A DNA stretch of 64,000 nt. Source: Aristolochia californica. Its lineage: Eukaryota; Streptophyta; Magnoliopsida; Piperales; Aristolochiaceae. The stretch is from assembly GCA_029961685.1 (NCBI GenBank), contig JARWKL010000007.1, forward strand, positions 6,592,708-6,656,707, read 5' to 3'. A program made the translations under genes and the position numbers. Shown here piece after piece: positions 1 through 12,023 of the stretch (position 1 is the stretch's first letter; every line of letters starts with the position of its first letter). The notes under the pieces are model-generated. The model did no database searches. It was not told where the DNA came from and saw only the letters and a list, made by a program, of their open reading frames with translations.

Positions 1-187
1 TTATGCATAAGAAAAAAGGAGAGATCCTTCCCCCAACACATTATCTACCCTATTCTTAGTATCAAATTGGACGAGCAAAAGGAAGAGATAAAAGGGGAGA
101 GAGAGATGCCCAAAACATTAAGGGTTCATTCTTGATGTTGAATTGTCTTAACAAAGTGGAGATAGGAATAGATGAAGGACTCATTAG

Positions 188-470
188 GTAGCGGAAAGCC
201 AATTACTTAACCCAGGACCATAACATCACACCCACCTTCATGAGCCGACGTCCACGACGGCCCACTCTAGCGACACTGGCCCGACCCACCTTTTGTGACC
301 CTACCAATAATTTTAATCCAACCTCTAGGTCGCCCCCTCCACTAAGTTTGCTCACGTCGAGATTCGAACTCACGACGTAGGCGTACCAAAATGTTAATTA
401 CCTAGCCAATACTATCCAAAAACCCTACCTATTAGGTAGCGGAAAACAAGTATTTAACCCAGGACCATAA
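188..470 (-). repeat. tRNA-derived SINE-like repeat between long direct repeats
   Basis: On the minus strand there is a good Pol III box B (GTTCGAATC, complement of 361-369) and, about 30 bases upstream, a weak box A (TTGGCTAGGTAA, complement of 398-409). This is tRNA-like spacing. The unit, roughly 231-427, lies between two near-identical stretches of about 42 bases (188-230 and 429-470) that both read attaggtagcggaaa, then taacccaggaccataaca. These are too long for an ordinary SINE target duplication and may be duplicated parts of the repeat itself. The tRNA-like promoter is seen directly; the SINE assignment is inferred. Confidence 0.45.
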
Positions 471-618
471 CAACTCATTTAATAAGTCTCTGAGAATAAT
501 TTACGGTTTTTTTCTTCTTCTGCAATACAGCATACAAAGGAGTGTATTCTACCATATATTTATTACTCGTTTGCTGTCTCTTTTAAGTTCGTTTCAGTAC
601 CGTTCTTCCTTTTTACTC

Positions 619-629
619 TGTATATATTT
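619..629 (+). promoter_or_regulatory. TATA box of the first beta-xylosidase gene
   Basis: TGTATATATTT lies about 80 bases before the ATG at 707. A start site near 650-660 would give a 5' leader of about 50 bases. No other TATA-like element lies as close. Confidence 0.5.
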
Positions 630-706
630 CCTGCTCGCGCCTCTTCCTCTCAAACACTCTCATCTCCTTTTGTAAAGAGTTCGGGCGAGGGAACCGACAG
701 AGAAAG

Positions 707-3700
707 ATGGCGTTCTTCAGCCTTCGCCTTCTTCCCCTTGTCTCTGCTTTCTGTCTTGCCTTTCTCTTCGACTGCGCTTGCTCGTCCGAGCCTCCGTTTG
801 CCTGCGATGCGTCCAACCCTTCTACTTCTTCTTATGCCTTCTGTAAGCAGTCTCTCTCCATCGAAGTCAGAGTTCAGGACCTCGTCTCTCGTCTCTCCGT
901 CGAAGAGAAAATTGCCCAGCTTGTAAACAAAGCTCCTGCAATTCCCCGTCTCGGTATCCCGAGCTACAGCTGGTGGTCGGAGGCGTTGCACGGAATCTCT
1001 GGTGCTGGAGGCGGAGTTAACTTCGGTGGGCCGATTCATTCCGCCACCAGTTTCCCACAAGTCATTCACAGTGCTGCGTCCTTCAACCCGAATCTATGGT
1101 ATCGCATTGGACAGGTAATCTGTCTTTGTCGTTAAGAGTTAATTGAAATGCTCTAACTCTGCCGACTCTCAGGCAGGACGACTGGACCAGTGGGTCTGTG
1201 TTTTTTACAGCGTCGTGAACCACAATTGCTATTCATGGAGCTTGATCTCCGTTTTCAGCCATATACATTTCATGCGTGATCCTCCTCTTTGGTAACGCTA
1301 GCATGTATTTACTTTAGTGTCCGAATTGTTCGCTGCTCGAAAAACTCGCTCGTCGAGTTGGAAACAAAGAAACCAGCCAGTGTTTGAAATTATTGGGTAT
1401 CCTGTTTCCACCACGCCGAAGACTCTGCTAATTCGTTTCTCTTTTTCAGTCGAGTTATTTTATTTTCTGCTTGTTGAATACATTCTACAGCTATGAACTG
1501 AGACCCTGTACAGAGTCACGAGTTTTCTAACTTCTATATGATTCTAACTATGAATTGCAGGCAATCGGAATCGAAGCTCGAGGATTTTACAACAATGGAC
1601 AAGCGGGAGGGCTCACATTCTGGGCACCAAATATCAATATCTATCGGGACCCAAGGTGGGGAAGAGGACAGGAGACTCCAGGAGAAGATCCCACACTGGT
1701 TGGCAAGTATGCAGCCAATTTCGTGAGAGGATTTCAAGGCGATCCTCTTGAAGGGGCCAAATCAGACTCTCAACCTCTCAAGGCTTCTGCTTGTTGCAAA
1801 CACTTCACTGCTTATGATTTGGATAACTGGAAGGGCACCACGCGCTATGTCTTCGATGCTAAGGTTAAAAAAAAAAAAACTAAACTTGTTCATTCGAGCT
1901 CTTTCAAGTTTGAAATGCCCTGTTTTGTTTGCTCAGAAACTGATTTCTCTTCTTCCAGGTTACTCAGCAGGATTTGGCTGATACATATCAGCCTCCTTTC
2001 AGAAGCTGTGTTGAACAAGGTCGAGCTAGTGGAATCATGTGTTCTTACAACAGCGTCAATGGGGTTCCACCTTGTGCTGATTTCAATCTGCTATCGAAAA
2101 CTGCTAGACAAGATTGGGGATTTTATGGGTAAGATCAAATGGCATTTGGTTCCTGTATTGGATAATTTAAAGAACATAATCTGGTTTAATATCTTTGCAT
2201 AAAATGATCTTATCAGTTATGTTGTCTCCGATTGTGACGCCGTTTCTATCATCTACGGTGCCCATCACTACGCCAAATCACCAGAAGACGCAGCTGCTTT
2301 TGTTCTCAAAGCGGGTAAGTCGGTATAAAATTTTACAGTTACGATTTGGTACTCTGAGCTCATAATGTCTAGCTAGCATTTGCTTTATCTTTTCGTTCAT
2401 TGATCAAACAGAAGTAATTGTTTCCAGGGCTGGATGTCAACTGCGGTTCCTTCTTGCAAGAATACACAAAATCGGCACTCGGGCAGCAAAAATTGTCCCA
2501 ATATGATATAGACAGAGCACTTCGCAATCTCTTCTCCATTAGAATGAGGCTTGGGCTGTTCAATGGCAACCCCAAGAATCAGCCTTTTGGGGACATTGGA
2601 GCCAACCAAGTGTGCTCCCAGGAGCACCAAAACTTAGCTTTCGAAGCTGCTCGAGATGGGATAGTCTTGTTAAAGAACTCTGCAAGACTCCTCCCTCTGT
2701 CCAAAACTTCACCTGGTTCTGTTGCCGTTATCGGACCAAACGCAGACGACGTAACAGCACTGTTGGGGGACTATGCCGGTGAACCATGTAAACGAATTTC
2801 CGCTCTCCAGGCATTGCGGAATTATGTGAAGGACATTCGGTATGTCCCTGGCTGCGAGCAAGTGTCTTGCTCACCAGTTGGGATTAGCGAACCTGTAGCA
2901 GCTGCAAAAGCTGTAGATCATGTCATTTTGATCATGGGTCTTGACATCACACAAGAGAAAGAAGAACTGGATCGAGTGGATTTGGTTCTTCCAGGCTATC
3001 AGAACTCTTTGATAACCACTGTTGCAAAAGCTGCCAAGAACCCGGTCATTCTGGTGGTGGTGTCTGGAGGCCCTGTTGACATTACCTTTGCAAAGAATCA
3101 TCCGAAGATTGGAGCTATCTTGTGGGCTGGTTATCCTGGTGAAGCTGGTGGACTTGCAATTGCAGATGTTATCTTCGGCAACCATAATCCAGGTGAGTTG
3201 TCTAAAGATCTAAACCAGATAATCTCTGCATTCGAAAGATATCAATGAGTTGAAGATTACTGTGACTTTCTTATGAGCAGGAGGAAGATTACCTGTGACT
3301 TGGTACCCCCAGTCATTCACCCAAGTACCCATGACAGATATGAGGATGAGGGCAGCTCCTGGCTACCCTGGACGCACCTACCGTTTCTACAATGGCAGAG
3401 CAGTGTTCTCGTTTGGCTATGGCCAGAGCTACTCATCACACTCTTACGAGTTTGTTTCTGTTTCTCGAAAACAGCTTTTTCTGAATCAGTCAAGCGCTAT
3501 CCAGGCAAAGAGGGTCTCAAACTCAGCGGCCATTTACGATACTGCTTTGCTGGGGGCAGATATGTGTCGGAATCTCGAGTTCTCAGCAGTTGTCCGAGTT
3601 CAGAATCTGGGGGAAATGGGTGGTAAACATTCTGTGCTGCTTTTTGTTCGTGGAGCTGAGAGTAAACCAGGGGCTCCCATCAAAGAGTTGGTTGGATTTG

Positions 3701-3864
3701 AAAATGTGAATTTGGAATCAGGAGGAAGCACGGAAGTGGAGTTTCTGGTGAAGCCCTGTGACCATCTTAGTAGAAGTGAAGAAGATGGAGCGAGGGTGAT
3801 GGAAGGCGGCTCCCATCATCTTCTTGTGGGTGATTCACAATATCAAGTCACTGTAATGGGGTGA
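707..3864 (+). CDS. BXL7-like: Beta-D-xylosidase (GH3), BXL7-like, copy 1
   Basis: A secreted glycoside hydrolase family 3 enzyme expected to release terminal xylose, and possibly arabinose, from cell-wall xylans and arabinoxylans in the apoplast. There are six exons: 707-1114, 1561-1863, 1959-2128, 2217-2314, 2428-3192 and 3281-3864. All borders are GT-AG and the phases join to give 775 residues, normal for plant BXL proteins. Residues 1-26 are a signal peptide (hydrophobic core, then [11 protein letters not shown]). The GH3 N-domain shows WWSEALHG, the substrate-binding [11 protein letters not shown] (K216, H217) and [10 protein letters not shown], whose first Asp (about D299) is the predicted nucleophile. 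The GH3 C-domain has LLKNS, IGPNA and [10 protein letters not shown], and a fibronectin-III-like C-terminus follows [12 protein letters not shown]. The sequence resembles Arabidopsis BXL7 most closely, from memory. It is intact, and is the first of a cluster with the gene at 13719 and relics at 11430 and 22676. Confidence 0.93.
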
Positions 3865-4950
3865 TGAGACTGGGAAAGAACTCGATCGAAATGCAAATTT
3901 TAGCCTATTTTAATGCTTCTAAGATCAAAAGATTTATCATATTGGCTTACAATGGCAGTGCAACATCAGCAGCAGTACCACCAAGAAGTGCTCCGTTCTC
4001 CTACTCTCAAACTATTCACCCACCTTTGGCTCACGAGGCATTGAAACAACTTATTTATGAAAACAACAAAGATCTCAAGTTATTTATAAAATTACCGAAC
4101 TTTAACCGGTCCACTGTATATGTGGACAATCAAAGGCGACACGTAAGCTTTGACTGCTTAGGCGTTACCCCGTTATCAGAGCGATACCGTAGATGAACAC
4201 AGAGGCAGCCACGTCATTAGATGATATAATTTTGAATAAATTTTAAAAAAATTAAAAAATCAAATACACTTTTTATTACCTTATATCTAAAATAAAAAAT
4301 TATTACATTTTTAATAAATAATTAAAAAAATAACTCTTACTTATTTAACACCATTTAATATCAATTAAAATATTTATTAATTAAAAAAATTATCGATTTA
4401 TCAACAGAATCTTTCACATTACCTATATATATAATTTTAATATATAAAATAATAAAATCATAGAATTAAAAAAAACTTGTTTTTATCAAGCTAAAAAGTT
4501 GTACTCTAGTAGGAAATGATGTGCCATGTCTTACTTATTTTTGAACAAATGGAACTGATTGTCCTTGAAATCCCTCTACTTTAGTTACTATTTGTTGGAA
4601 TAGTCCTATAAATTAAATCATTTTTCTCTGGCAACAAGATATTTTAGTGTTTTATTTACAAAATCAATGCAAAGAACAATCTTTAAAACCATTGGTGGAG
4701 CCAAAAAGTTTCGAAATTCGGGGGAGGGAGATGATAAAATGAAACTAATTTGCAAAAGGATATAATCCTTTTATATTTACTACTAAATACAAAAAGGATT
4801 GTGAAAAAAAGTCTTAAGGTTTTTTGTAAACGAGTCAACCTCGATGATTCTTCATATTTCAAAATTGATGCACTATCAATAACCTCACGGGCCATTTATG
4901 TTGAGCTCGATATCTTGCTAAAATGATTGTTTTTTTTTTGATGTTGTTCT
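3865..4950. other. 3' flank of beta-xylosidase copy 1; AT-rich intergenic DNA
   Basis: After the stop comes probable 3' UTR. An open frame at 3861-4196 starts inside the last codons, resembles nothing I know and is treated as chance. From about 4230 to 4480 the DNA is very AT-rich with runs of A and T. No gene or structured repeat was recognised before the MITE that begins at 4951. Confidence 0.5.
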
Positions 4951-5314
4951 CTAAGGTTGTGTTTGGAACACAAAAAATAGAGCGAACAGAAAAGAAAAGA
5001 AAACAAGTTTCTTTCCTCTTGTTGGATACCTATGGAAAATGAGAGGGAAATATGGTTTCTCTTGTTTGGGTTATATGTGAAAAAAAAATGAAAATGAAAA
5101 TAGTAATATTTTAATTTTTTTATGATTAAAAATTTCTCACATGTTTCTTTTTATTTTATTTTCTCACCAAATTCTATTATTTTTTTAGAGATAAACTATT
5201 AACTATTTCTCCCTTATTTTCTTTTTATCTAGATGATTCTCTTTTGCCAAACAATAGAAAATAATTTTCTCTCTCATTTTTTTCTTTTCCGTAGGTTTCA
5301 AATAGGCCCTAAAG
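4951..5314. mobile_element. MITE, copy 1
   Basis: A 360-base AT-rich element without coding capacity. It starts ctaaggttgtgtttggaac and ends in the imperfect inverse, gtttcaaataggccctaaag. It is a diverged sister of the MITE that directly follows: the shared internal blocks (tttctcttgt, ttctcaccaaattc, tgccaaacaa) come in the same order. The TIRs resemble the common TTAGGG-CTTGTTTGGAA MITE ends of plants. The boundary with the next copy overlaps by a few bases. Confidence 0.6.
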
Positions 5315-5739
5315 TTGTGCTTGGAACTAGGGGTGACATCGAGCCGAGCCGAGCCCGAACCTACCTATGTTCGAGCCGAGCTTGATTTAAATATTTTGAC
5401 CCGAGCCCGTCTCAAGCCTAAAATTGTTATCGAGCTCGAGCCCAAAAATTTTAACCGAGCTCGAGCCGAGCTTAGAGCCGAACTCGAGCCTCAACATACA
5501 TTTAAAAATTTTCAAAAAATATTTATCAAATAAATTATATATAAAATTATACATACATTTTACATAAAATTGGACATGACCTCTACATAAAATTAGGCAT
5601 AACCTATATGTATAATACATGTATAAGATTGAGGTATAACCTCTTCTTAAAATTGAGTATAATCTATGTATATAATACCAGTATAAAATTTGGCATGACC
5701 TCTACTTAAAATTGGGCATAATCAATATACATAATACCT

Positions 5740-5885
5740 GCATAAACACTCCATAAACACTCCATAAATACTCCATAAACACTCCATAAACACTCCATAA
5801 ACACTCCATAAATACTCCATAAACACTCCATAAACTCTCCATAAAATTATCTATACATTCCATAAATACTCCATAAAATAGTCTA
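5740..5885. repeat. Minisatellite of CACTCCATAAA units in hAT subterminal DNA
   Basis: About ten tandem copies of an 11-12-base unit, actccataaac/actccataaat, lie close to the left end of hAT copy 1. The same repeat survives in shorter form at 31185-31260 in a hAT fragment. There are no unique spacers between units, so it is not a CRISPR-type array. Confidence 0.75.
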
Positions 5886-6263
5886 AACACTTCATACACT
5901 GCATAATATTATGAATAAACTTCATAAAATAATCAAATACAACAAAATTAAATGAAATATCACTATCAATTTACAATCACCCAAATAAAAACTATAAATC
6001 CATTATAAAATTACAAACTATAATTGTTTCTCTTAATGCTAGAAAATAATATACGTCCCTGCATGAGCAAAATCTCCACCTACGACAAAAACAAAAAAAA
6101 TAAAATTAGTTATTGTCAGATAAAAAAATACTCTTCCACTACTAGTTACTTAATGTTGTTAAAAATATTAAAATTACCATGATGAGAGAAACATGAAAAA
6201 TCATGTAGCTAGTAGCATTATCTCTACACTCTTCTTCTCAGGCTGTAATCATAAAACAAAATT

Positions 6264-8352
6264 TTAATAAATAAAACTAAAAAATATACTAAAAAATATC
6301 ATAATAAAGAATTGATCAAAGAAATTCACCTTTTGATTTTTCTTTACACCGTGAAGAACCTGAATCCAATCACTGCCACAAATCAAAGCTTGAACTGTAC
6401 TTGGTGCCAAGGAAGAACGATATGAGTCTATTACTCTACCACCAGCACTAAATGTAGACTTTGAAGCTATTGTGGATATGGGAATTACAAGGATGTCTGC
6501 TGCTATCTTAGATAATACCCAAAATTTCATATGATTCACTTTCCACCATTCTAAAACATCAAAATCATATTGTGAAGTTTCCTCACAACTATATACACCT
6601 TCTTCAAGATAAATTTCCAATTTTGACCTTGGTGAATTAACTACATCCTTTTGTTTCATATAACTCATTAACTTTGACCAACTGAACTTGATGAAGGCCT
6701 ACGACTTATGGAAACACCCATAGAGCTACTAGTACTTGAAACAATCTCTTCATTTCTAATATCCACATTATATAAGGATACATATTCATTGTAGATCTCA
6801 TATAAGGTGCGTCGAACTAAATTTATATTCATTGTAGTTTCGTCCTTAGAATATATCACTGGAAAACACATTTCGATCAACTTTAATTTGACCCTTGGAT
6901 CCAAAACTGAAGCAACAACCATCAATAAATTGCATTCACCCCAATACTTCTCAAATTTCTCTTTCATTCTACTAACCATTGTCCTAATGAAAATCGAGAA
7001 CTTCTTTTACCCTATATACCTCACTAAGGTACAAATTTGAGGTAGGGTAGTTACTCCCAGAAATTATATTAGTAACTGCATTAAAAACTTCTAAAATCTC
7101 ACACACCATGTCAACCTTTTCCCATTCATCAAAACATGGCAAACAATCATATGTTGGTTCTCTAACTTTAAATCTAGAGAATGCATCTTTGAATTTTAAT
7201 GCAGAAGACAACATGTCATAAGTGGAGTTCCAACGAGTTGGACAATCAATAACCAACCTCTTTTCACAAGTTCTAATTGTTGTACAATTTCAGAAAAAGT
7301 GCGAAGTCTAGCCTCAGACAGATTTATGAATTTGACACTTTCACGCACATTATCAATGATATCTTTAATCTGAACAAGACCATATTGGACTAATAAGTTC
7401 AAAATATGAGCACAACAACGCACATGAAACAACTTTCCACCACACACCAAAATTTTTTTCCTTGAAAAATCTTGTTTCAAAACTCTGATACAAACATCAT
7501 TATATGCAGCATTATCAACTGAAATACTAAAAACTTTATTTTTGATCTCCCACTCTTTCAAACACTTGTAAATAGCATCTGCTATATCAACGCCACGATG
7601 AGGAGGAGGAACATAGACTCGTTTTTGTAGCTTCTAATTACTGTCAATAAAATGCCCAGTAATAACCATGTATTCAATTTTTTGATTTTGAGACTTCCAA
7701 AGATCCGTGGTAAGACTAATCTTGTTAATCTCTTTTAACAAAATTTTCAATTTCTTTTTCTCTGCCTCATACACTCCTTCTTAATAGTCTTACGGGATAT
7801 TTTCTCATAATTCATATTTGCCAATTTCATTACAAAATTAAATCCCTCCTCGTCTACTGTCATGAATGGATGCTCATGCATAAGAATCCAATGAGCAATG
7901 AGTACTCTTATTTTAGCTTGATCATATTTTCCTCCAAAATCCATAAAAGGAAGTCCAGATGAACTCTGATCAACATTAGACCCCACTCCCACTGGTTGAA
8001 AGTTTAAGGTTTTTTGTTTTCTCATTGCCATTTTTCTACTAGTGCAACGTTTCAAATGTCAACTCATATGTGTGGTCACTCCACTACTAATAACACTCAA
8101 ATTGATTTTACAATGAACACACTGAGCCTTTTTTGTACCATTAAGTGATACTTCTTTGAATTCCAACTACACATGAGACTTTTTTTGTCTTTTTGAAGTA
8201 TGAGTAGAATCACCTTCATCCTCATTTATGGTAATTTCATCTGGGTCCACTTCTATGACAGAGGGTAGTGACTCTGGTGGAGTTGAGTCACTATTTATAG
8301 TCACACTAGAACTAGTGTTAATTATTGATGTTAATTGAGGAGGTGTTGACAT
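6264..8352 (-). pseudogene. hAT transposase, RICESLEEPER type (broken), copy 1
   Basis: Reading from 8352 downwards: an acidic, Ser/Thr-rich N-terminus (MSTPPQLTS...), a BED zinc finger (CVHCKINL and HLKRC near 8110-8045), the hAT core (LTTDLW, FSISVDNAAYND, RCCAHILNLLV, CPTRWNSTYDML, then DPRVKLKLIEM) and a C-terminal hATC dimerisation domain (LEIYLEE, FDVLEWWKVN, STFSAGGRVIDSYRSSL) ending at 6264. The frame is disrupted by: TAG at 8167-8169 (Trp in copy 2), a TGA inside the BED finger near 8060, a 10-base deletion between direct GTGTATG repeats near 7775, a TAG near 7636 and a 1-base deletion near 7268. The protein would once have been about 690 residues. It cannot make a functional transposase as it stands. 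Confidence 0.85.
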
Positions 8353-8399
8353 TCTTAATTCTACAAAAAAACAAAATTACAAATTAAAAACATAAAGAA

Positions 8400-10450
8400 A
8401 AGAAAGTTATCCAAACAACAAAGATCCTACACATAATTTAAGATACTTGTTTGTTCTTAGAGGAAGGTACGTGACATTGTGACAATCGAGAACGACCCTT
8501 GTCTTTCAATGCAGCGGGGTCTCTTTGAGCCAGTAGCCCTGCACCCAATAGTTTCCAATCCAATATACCGATCCTTTTTTTATATATAAATTTAAAAACT
8601 TCTAAGAGAAGGAAATAAGCACACCAACATTCTCTTCTAATATTCTGATGAAATTCAACCACAATACCAAGAAATTAATGATAAAAATGAAAAAAAAAAC
8701 CAACACTTACAGAACCCGAAAATGTGTTCGTCGTTCAGGGATATCTCCAAAAGCCTTTCCAAGAATGAAGGAGCACTGCTGAAACAAAGCAGAGTTAGAA
8801 ATTTTATAGGGTTAGGTCGGCGACAAAAAAAAAAAAAACATTAAATAAAAATCTTACCTCCCGTCGGACCGTCGCTTTCGTCTCGTCAACGATGAAGAAC
8901 TTCAGATGAAGAAATCGAAGAGGAAGGATAAAAATTGATTGTAAAAAAGAGAGATAATTTACATCCGTCTATATCTAACGTATCAATTCAACGAAATATG
9001 AACATTTGACAAGGTTTAGGCATCATATATCATCCAATGAGTAAATTTAAGACATCAAAGGTTCACACACAAGATCTCAATTTCCAAAAGATAGAAAAGG
9101 AACTATCAAATCACTTTTGCTAATACATCAAGCCATATAACATTTTAGATCAGCAGCAGATATAAGTTCAATGAGAATTAAGAAAGAAGGACAAAAACTA
9201 ACTTTTTTTATTCTTTTTTATAATAAAGAGAAGTTGGATGCAATTAAGAAAGCTCCTGATTCCATTAACTATAATAGAGTATTATTGAACAGAATATGTT
9301 ATCAACACTCAAAATCATGAAATAAAATTCCATTGCTAAAATATATCAAATAACAATTTGAATACCATTGTTGTTTATTGCTGAAATGTATGATAAACGT
9401 ACAAAATTTTATAAGAGGTCAGACACCTAAAAATAAGAAGGCAAAAAAGAAACAAGATCCCACAACATAAAAATATTTGAAAGTCTAGAATAATAACTTC
9501 ATTTATAAAGAACAATGGAGTTTGAGTAAAAAAATCATTGACAACCAACTATTTTCCAAACATTATAGCACTTGAGCTTAGTAAGTCATTCTGAGATATA
9601 CAAAAACATAACAAATGACAAGGTGGGGGATTTTTCTCCCCCACCCTTCCTTTCCTTCTTGAATGTCATAGCTCAGTATGAAGTTTCCTGACTCTCAGCC
9701 AGCTAGAATGCAATTGATGGTACACTCAAGCAAAAAATTAAGAGAATAAAATAGGTCAACCTTATACAATCTGTATAAAATGATCTTCTTACCTTCTACC
9801 CTTAAATCAAGAACTCACCATTTCAAAAAATCAAATAGTATCAACACTCAAAATCATGAAATAAAATTCATACCAGTTTTCTTCCAATGATTTCTTCCCG
9901 AGTGTACTTTGAACTGTCAACTGCAAATATCTGAAAAAAAAAAAAAAAACAGAGCTGAGAAAAAGAACATTTGCTTACAGAAACAAAGTGTTTGCCGTTC
10001 GGATATCCAAAAAGACTTTCCAAGAATGAAGGAGCACTGCTGAGAAACGAAGCGAGAGTTAGAGATTTTTTAGGTTAGGTTGGCGACGAAAAAAAATAGA
10101 CAGATTAAATAAAAATCTTACCTCCTTCCGTCGGACCGTCGATTTCGTCTCGTCTGCGAGGAAAAACTTTGGATGACGAAATCGAAGAGGAAGAAGAGAA
10201 AGAAATCGCAGAGGAAGAAGAGACAGAAATCGCAGAGGAAGAAATCGAGGAATCGAAGAGGGAGAGAGAGAACGAGGGATTTGAATACCAAATCCCCCAT
10301 TTCCCCTGAATACCTGCCGGCGGACAGCGATTTCCGCAAGAAATCATGCTGAAACGGCATGGAAATGGCAGAGTGAGGTATGAGTTTCATAGGCAAAACG
10401 AAGAGAGGTTTCTCGAAAAGAAGAGAGGTCTCCCGATCCCCGAATCGCTC
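8400..10450 (-). other. Leader region of hAT copy 1 with internal duplication
   Basis: About 2 kb between the right terminus and the transposase start. It holds two related blocks, about 8700-8960 and 9960-10210. Each contains caagaatgaaggagcactgct, aaaaatcttacctcc and the gtcggaccgtcg motif. On the minus strand both read like an exon end followed by a GTAAGATTTTTATTTAA splice donor. A 50-60-base exon-like piece (9882-9935) sits between them. The purine-rich strand near 10170-10280 encodes only low-complexity Glu/Ser-rich frames, which I do not call genes. Confidence 0.55.
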
Positions 10451-11016
10451 GTTATATTAACGAGTCGGCTCGTGAGCCGACAAGCTGAACTGGGCTCTGC
10501 TCGAGCTTGACTCGTTAATGTAAACGAGCCCATCCCTGAGTTCGAGCTCGGCTCGATCTCGAAATATAACGTTTCGAACCGAGCCAAACTCGAGCGGCTC
10601 GCGAGCCGGCTCTGTTTGAAGCCACCCTTACTTGGAACCCATAAATTGGAGAGAAAAGAAAAGGAAGAGAAAAAAAAAAAGAATTAGGTTTTTTTTATCT
10701 TGTTTTGATGTCTATGAAAAGTGAGAGAAAAAATGTAACTAAATATAGTTTCTCTTGTCTGTATACACGCAGAAAATAGAAAAGAAAAGAAAGCTTGTAA
10801 CTTTTTAAAATTTTGACAAGTAAATTTTTTTCTCAAGTTTCTATTTATTTTCTTTTCTCCCCAAATTCCATCATTTTATAAGTGAAAATTTGTTAACTAA
10901 GAGTGAAAGTGAGTTTCCCTCCTATTTTTTTTTTCTCTCAACGGTTCTCTGCTGCCAAACAACAAAAAATAGTTTTCATTTGTTTTCTTTTATGTGGGTT
11001 CCAAACAAGCCCTAAG

Positions 11017-11429
11017 AAATGAACTCATTTCCAAACATTTATGTATAAACCACAGATAAATTTAATACAAAATTTTATATCAAAATATTGACATAGTAAA
11101 GTAAAACTATATACAAATATATCACAATTATATGAAAATGTTGTGAATTATTATTAGGATTCAAATGTTCCTATTTGTTTTATCTTCAAATCAACCTATA
11201 AATATCTAAAATTTAAAATATAATAAACCACAATTTTCTTTCAAATACTTCAAAATTAATGGCTTTAAAAATATGTTCATAATATAAAAATAACATCATA
11301 AAAGTTTGTGATAAGGTCAATATTTATAATATTGGTGTAAACACTTGTTCCATAGCTGTTAAAACAAATGCTTTGAGATTTCTTGGCTAAGAGTGTGAAG
11401 TGCATTGTGTTGATGGTGAGTCTGCCCAT
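11017..11429. other. AT-rich intergenic DNA
   Basis: About 400 bases of AT-rich sequence between the MITE end and the beta-xylosidase relic. I see no coding sequence, tRNA or clear repeat in it. Confidence 0.5.
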
Positions 11430-11740
11430 TTGAGGATCTCATTCCCAACTCACCATACATGAGAAAGTCTCCCAGCTCGTTGTGAAAGCCTATGCCATCT
11501 CCATGGAATCGCTTATATGGAAGGTGGGGTTGAGATTGTCCTCTCTGCTGCTTCCTTCAATCCCCTCTCATAAGTTGTTTCCTTTACTGAGTTAAAGACT
11601 GTAGAAAGCTCTCATTGCAGAAACAGCTCGCTCCGTGATTAAGAAGAAATCTTTGCACCTTTTGTTATTCACCCATTATTTCATTTGTAGAAGAGATTGT
11701 ACTTGCATTCAACCTTTTAAGTTATCGTCTCAAAACATTT
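11430..11740 (+). pseudogene. Beta-xylosidase relic (exon 1 plus intron 1)
   Basis: Matches the second beta-xylosidase gene in two blocks. Part of exon 1 is present (gatctcattccc...atgagaaa.tctcccagctcgttgtgaaagc, then catggaatcgct.atatggaaggtggggtt, then ctgctgcttccttcaatcc). It is followed by intron 1 sequence (gactgtagaaag, agctcgctc.gtgat, aagaagaaatctt, cacccatt). Compared with 13719-14340 it has lost the codons around [15 protein letters not shown] and a further piece after MEGGV. The frame is destroyed. Because intron 1 is retained, it arose by DNA duplication and not through an mRNA. Confidence 0.85.
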
Positions 11741-11973
11741 CTTAGGAAGCTTCAGATTTCTGATAACAAAAAAAAATAATGAGAGCCCTGTTTACAGGAT
11801 CTATTAGGTTCCTCATGCTCTCGCTTTTTCTGTTTAGAAAATCTCAACTCTGATATCCTGAATGCAATCTTGTATGAGCTATACTATATTTTAGAATTAA
11901 AAGAATAAAGGATTACTCAACCAGGTTTGAATTGTAAGTTACGACGAAGTAAGAATGAATCCTGTTGAATCCT

Positions 11974-12023
11974 GTTGAAAGTGAATTTACTCCACTAGAC
12001 CACTGAATTCACTTTCACTCAAC
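11974..12023. repeat. Small hairpin repeat, copy 1
   Basis: The arm gttgaaagtgaatt (11974-11987) is the inverse of gaattcactttcactcaac (12005-12023), with a loop of about 17 bases. A similar hairpin occurs at 26975-27016. It may be a tiny MITE remnant. Confidence 0.4.

Larger units (their letters stand above)
5328..10630 (-). mobile_element. hAT transposon copy 1 (complete ends)
   Basis: A 5303-base hAT superfamily element. The ends are tagggGTGaCaTCgAG at the left and, read inward from the right, TAAGGGTGGCTTCAAAC. They are flanked by a perfect 8-bp direct repeat, cttggaac, at 5320-5327 and 10631-10638, the hAT hallmark. Both subterminal regions are rich in short GAGCTCGAGC/GCTCGAGCC-type motifs (5335-5500 and 10450-10610), probable transposase-binding sites. 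The transposase frame (minus strand, 8352 to 6264) is broken. A non-coding leader (8400-10450) contains an internal duplication and exon-like pieces. A second copy in reverse orientation starts at 59516. Confidence 0.88.
5309..11016. mobile_element. MITE, copy 2, interrupted by a hAT transposon
   Basis: The left 19 bases (ctaaagttgtgcttggaac, 5309-5327) are separated from the rest (10639-11016) by the hAT element. The right end, gggttccaaacaagccctaag, is the inverse of the left end. The 8 bases cttggaac of the left TIR are repeated on the far side of the hAT insertion (10631-10638). Restored, the MITE would be about 400 bases, matching its neighbour at 4951. This nested arrangement dates the hAT insertion after the MITE. 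Confidence 0.65.

Noticed and set aside
3861..4196. 111-codon open frame after beta-xylosidase copy 1
   Set aside because: It overlaps the real stop, has no recognisable motif and sits in 3' UTR sequence.
5740..5885. Possible CRISPR-like array
   Set aside because: The units are contiguous, with no unique spacers, in a plant hAT subterminal region. It is a minisatellite.
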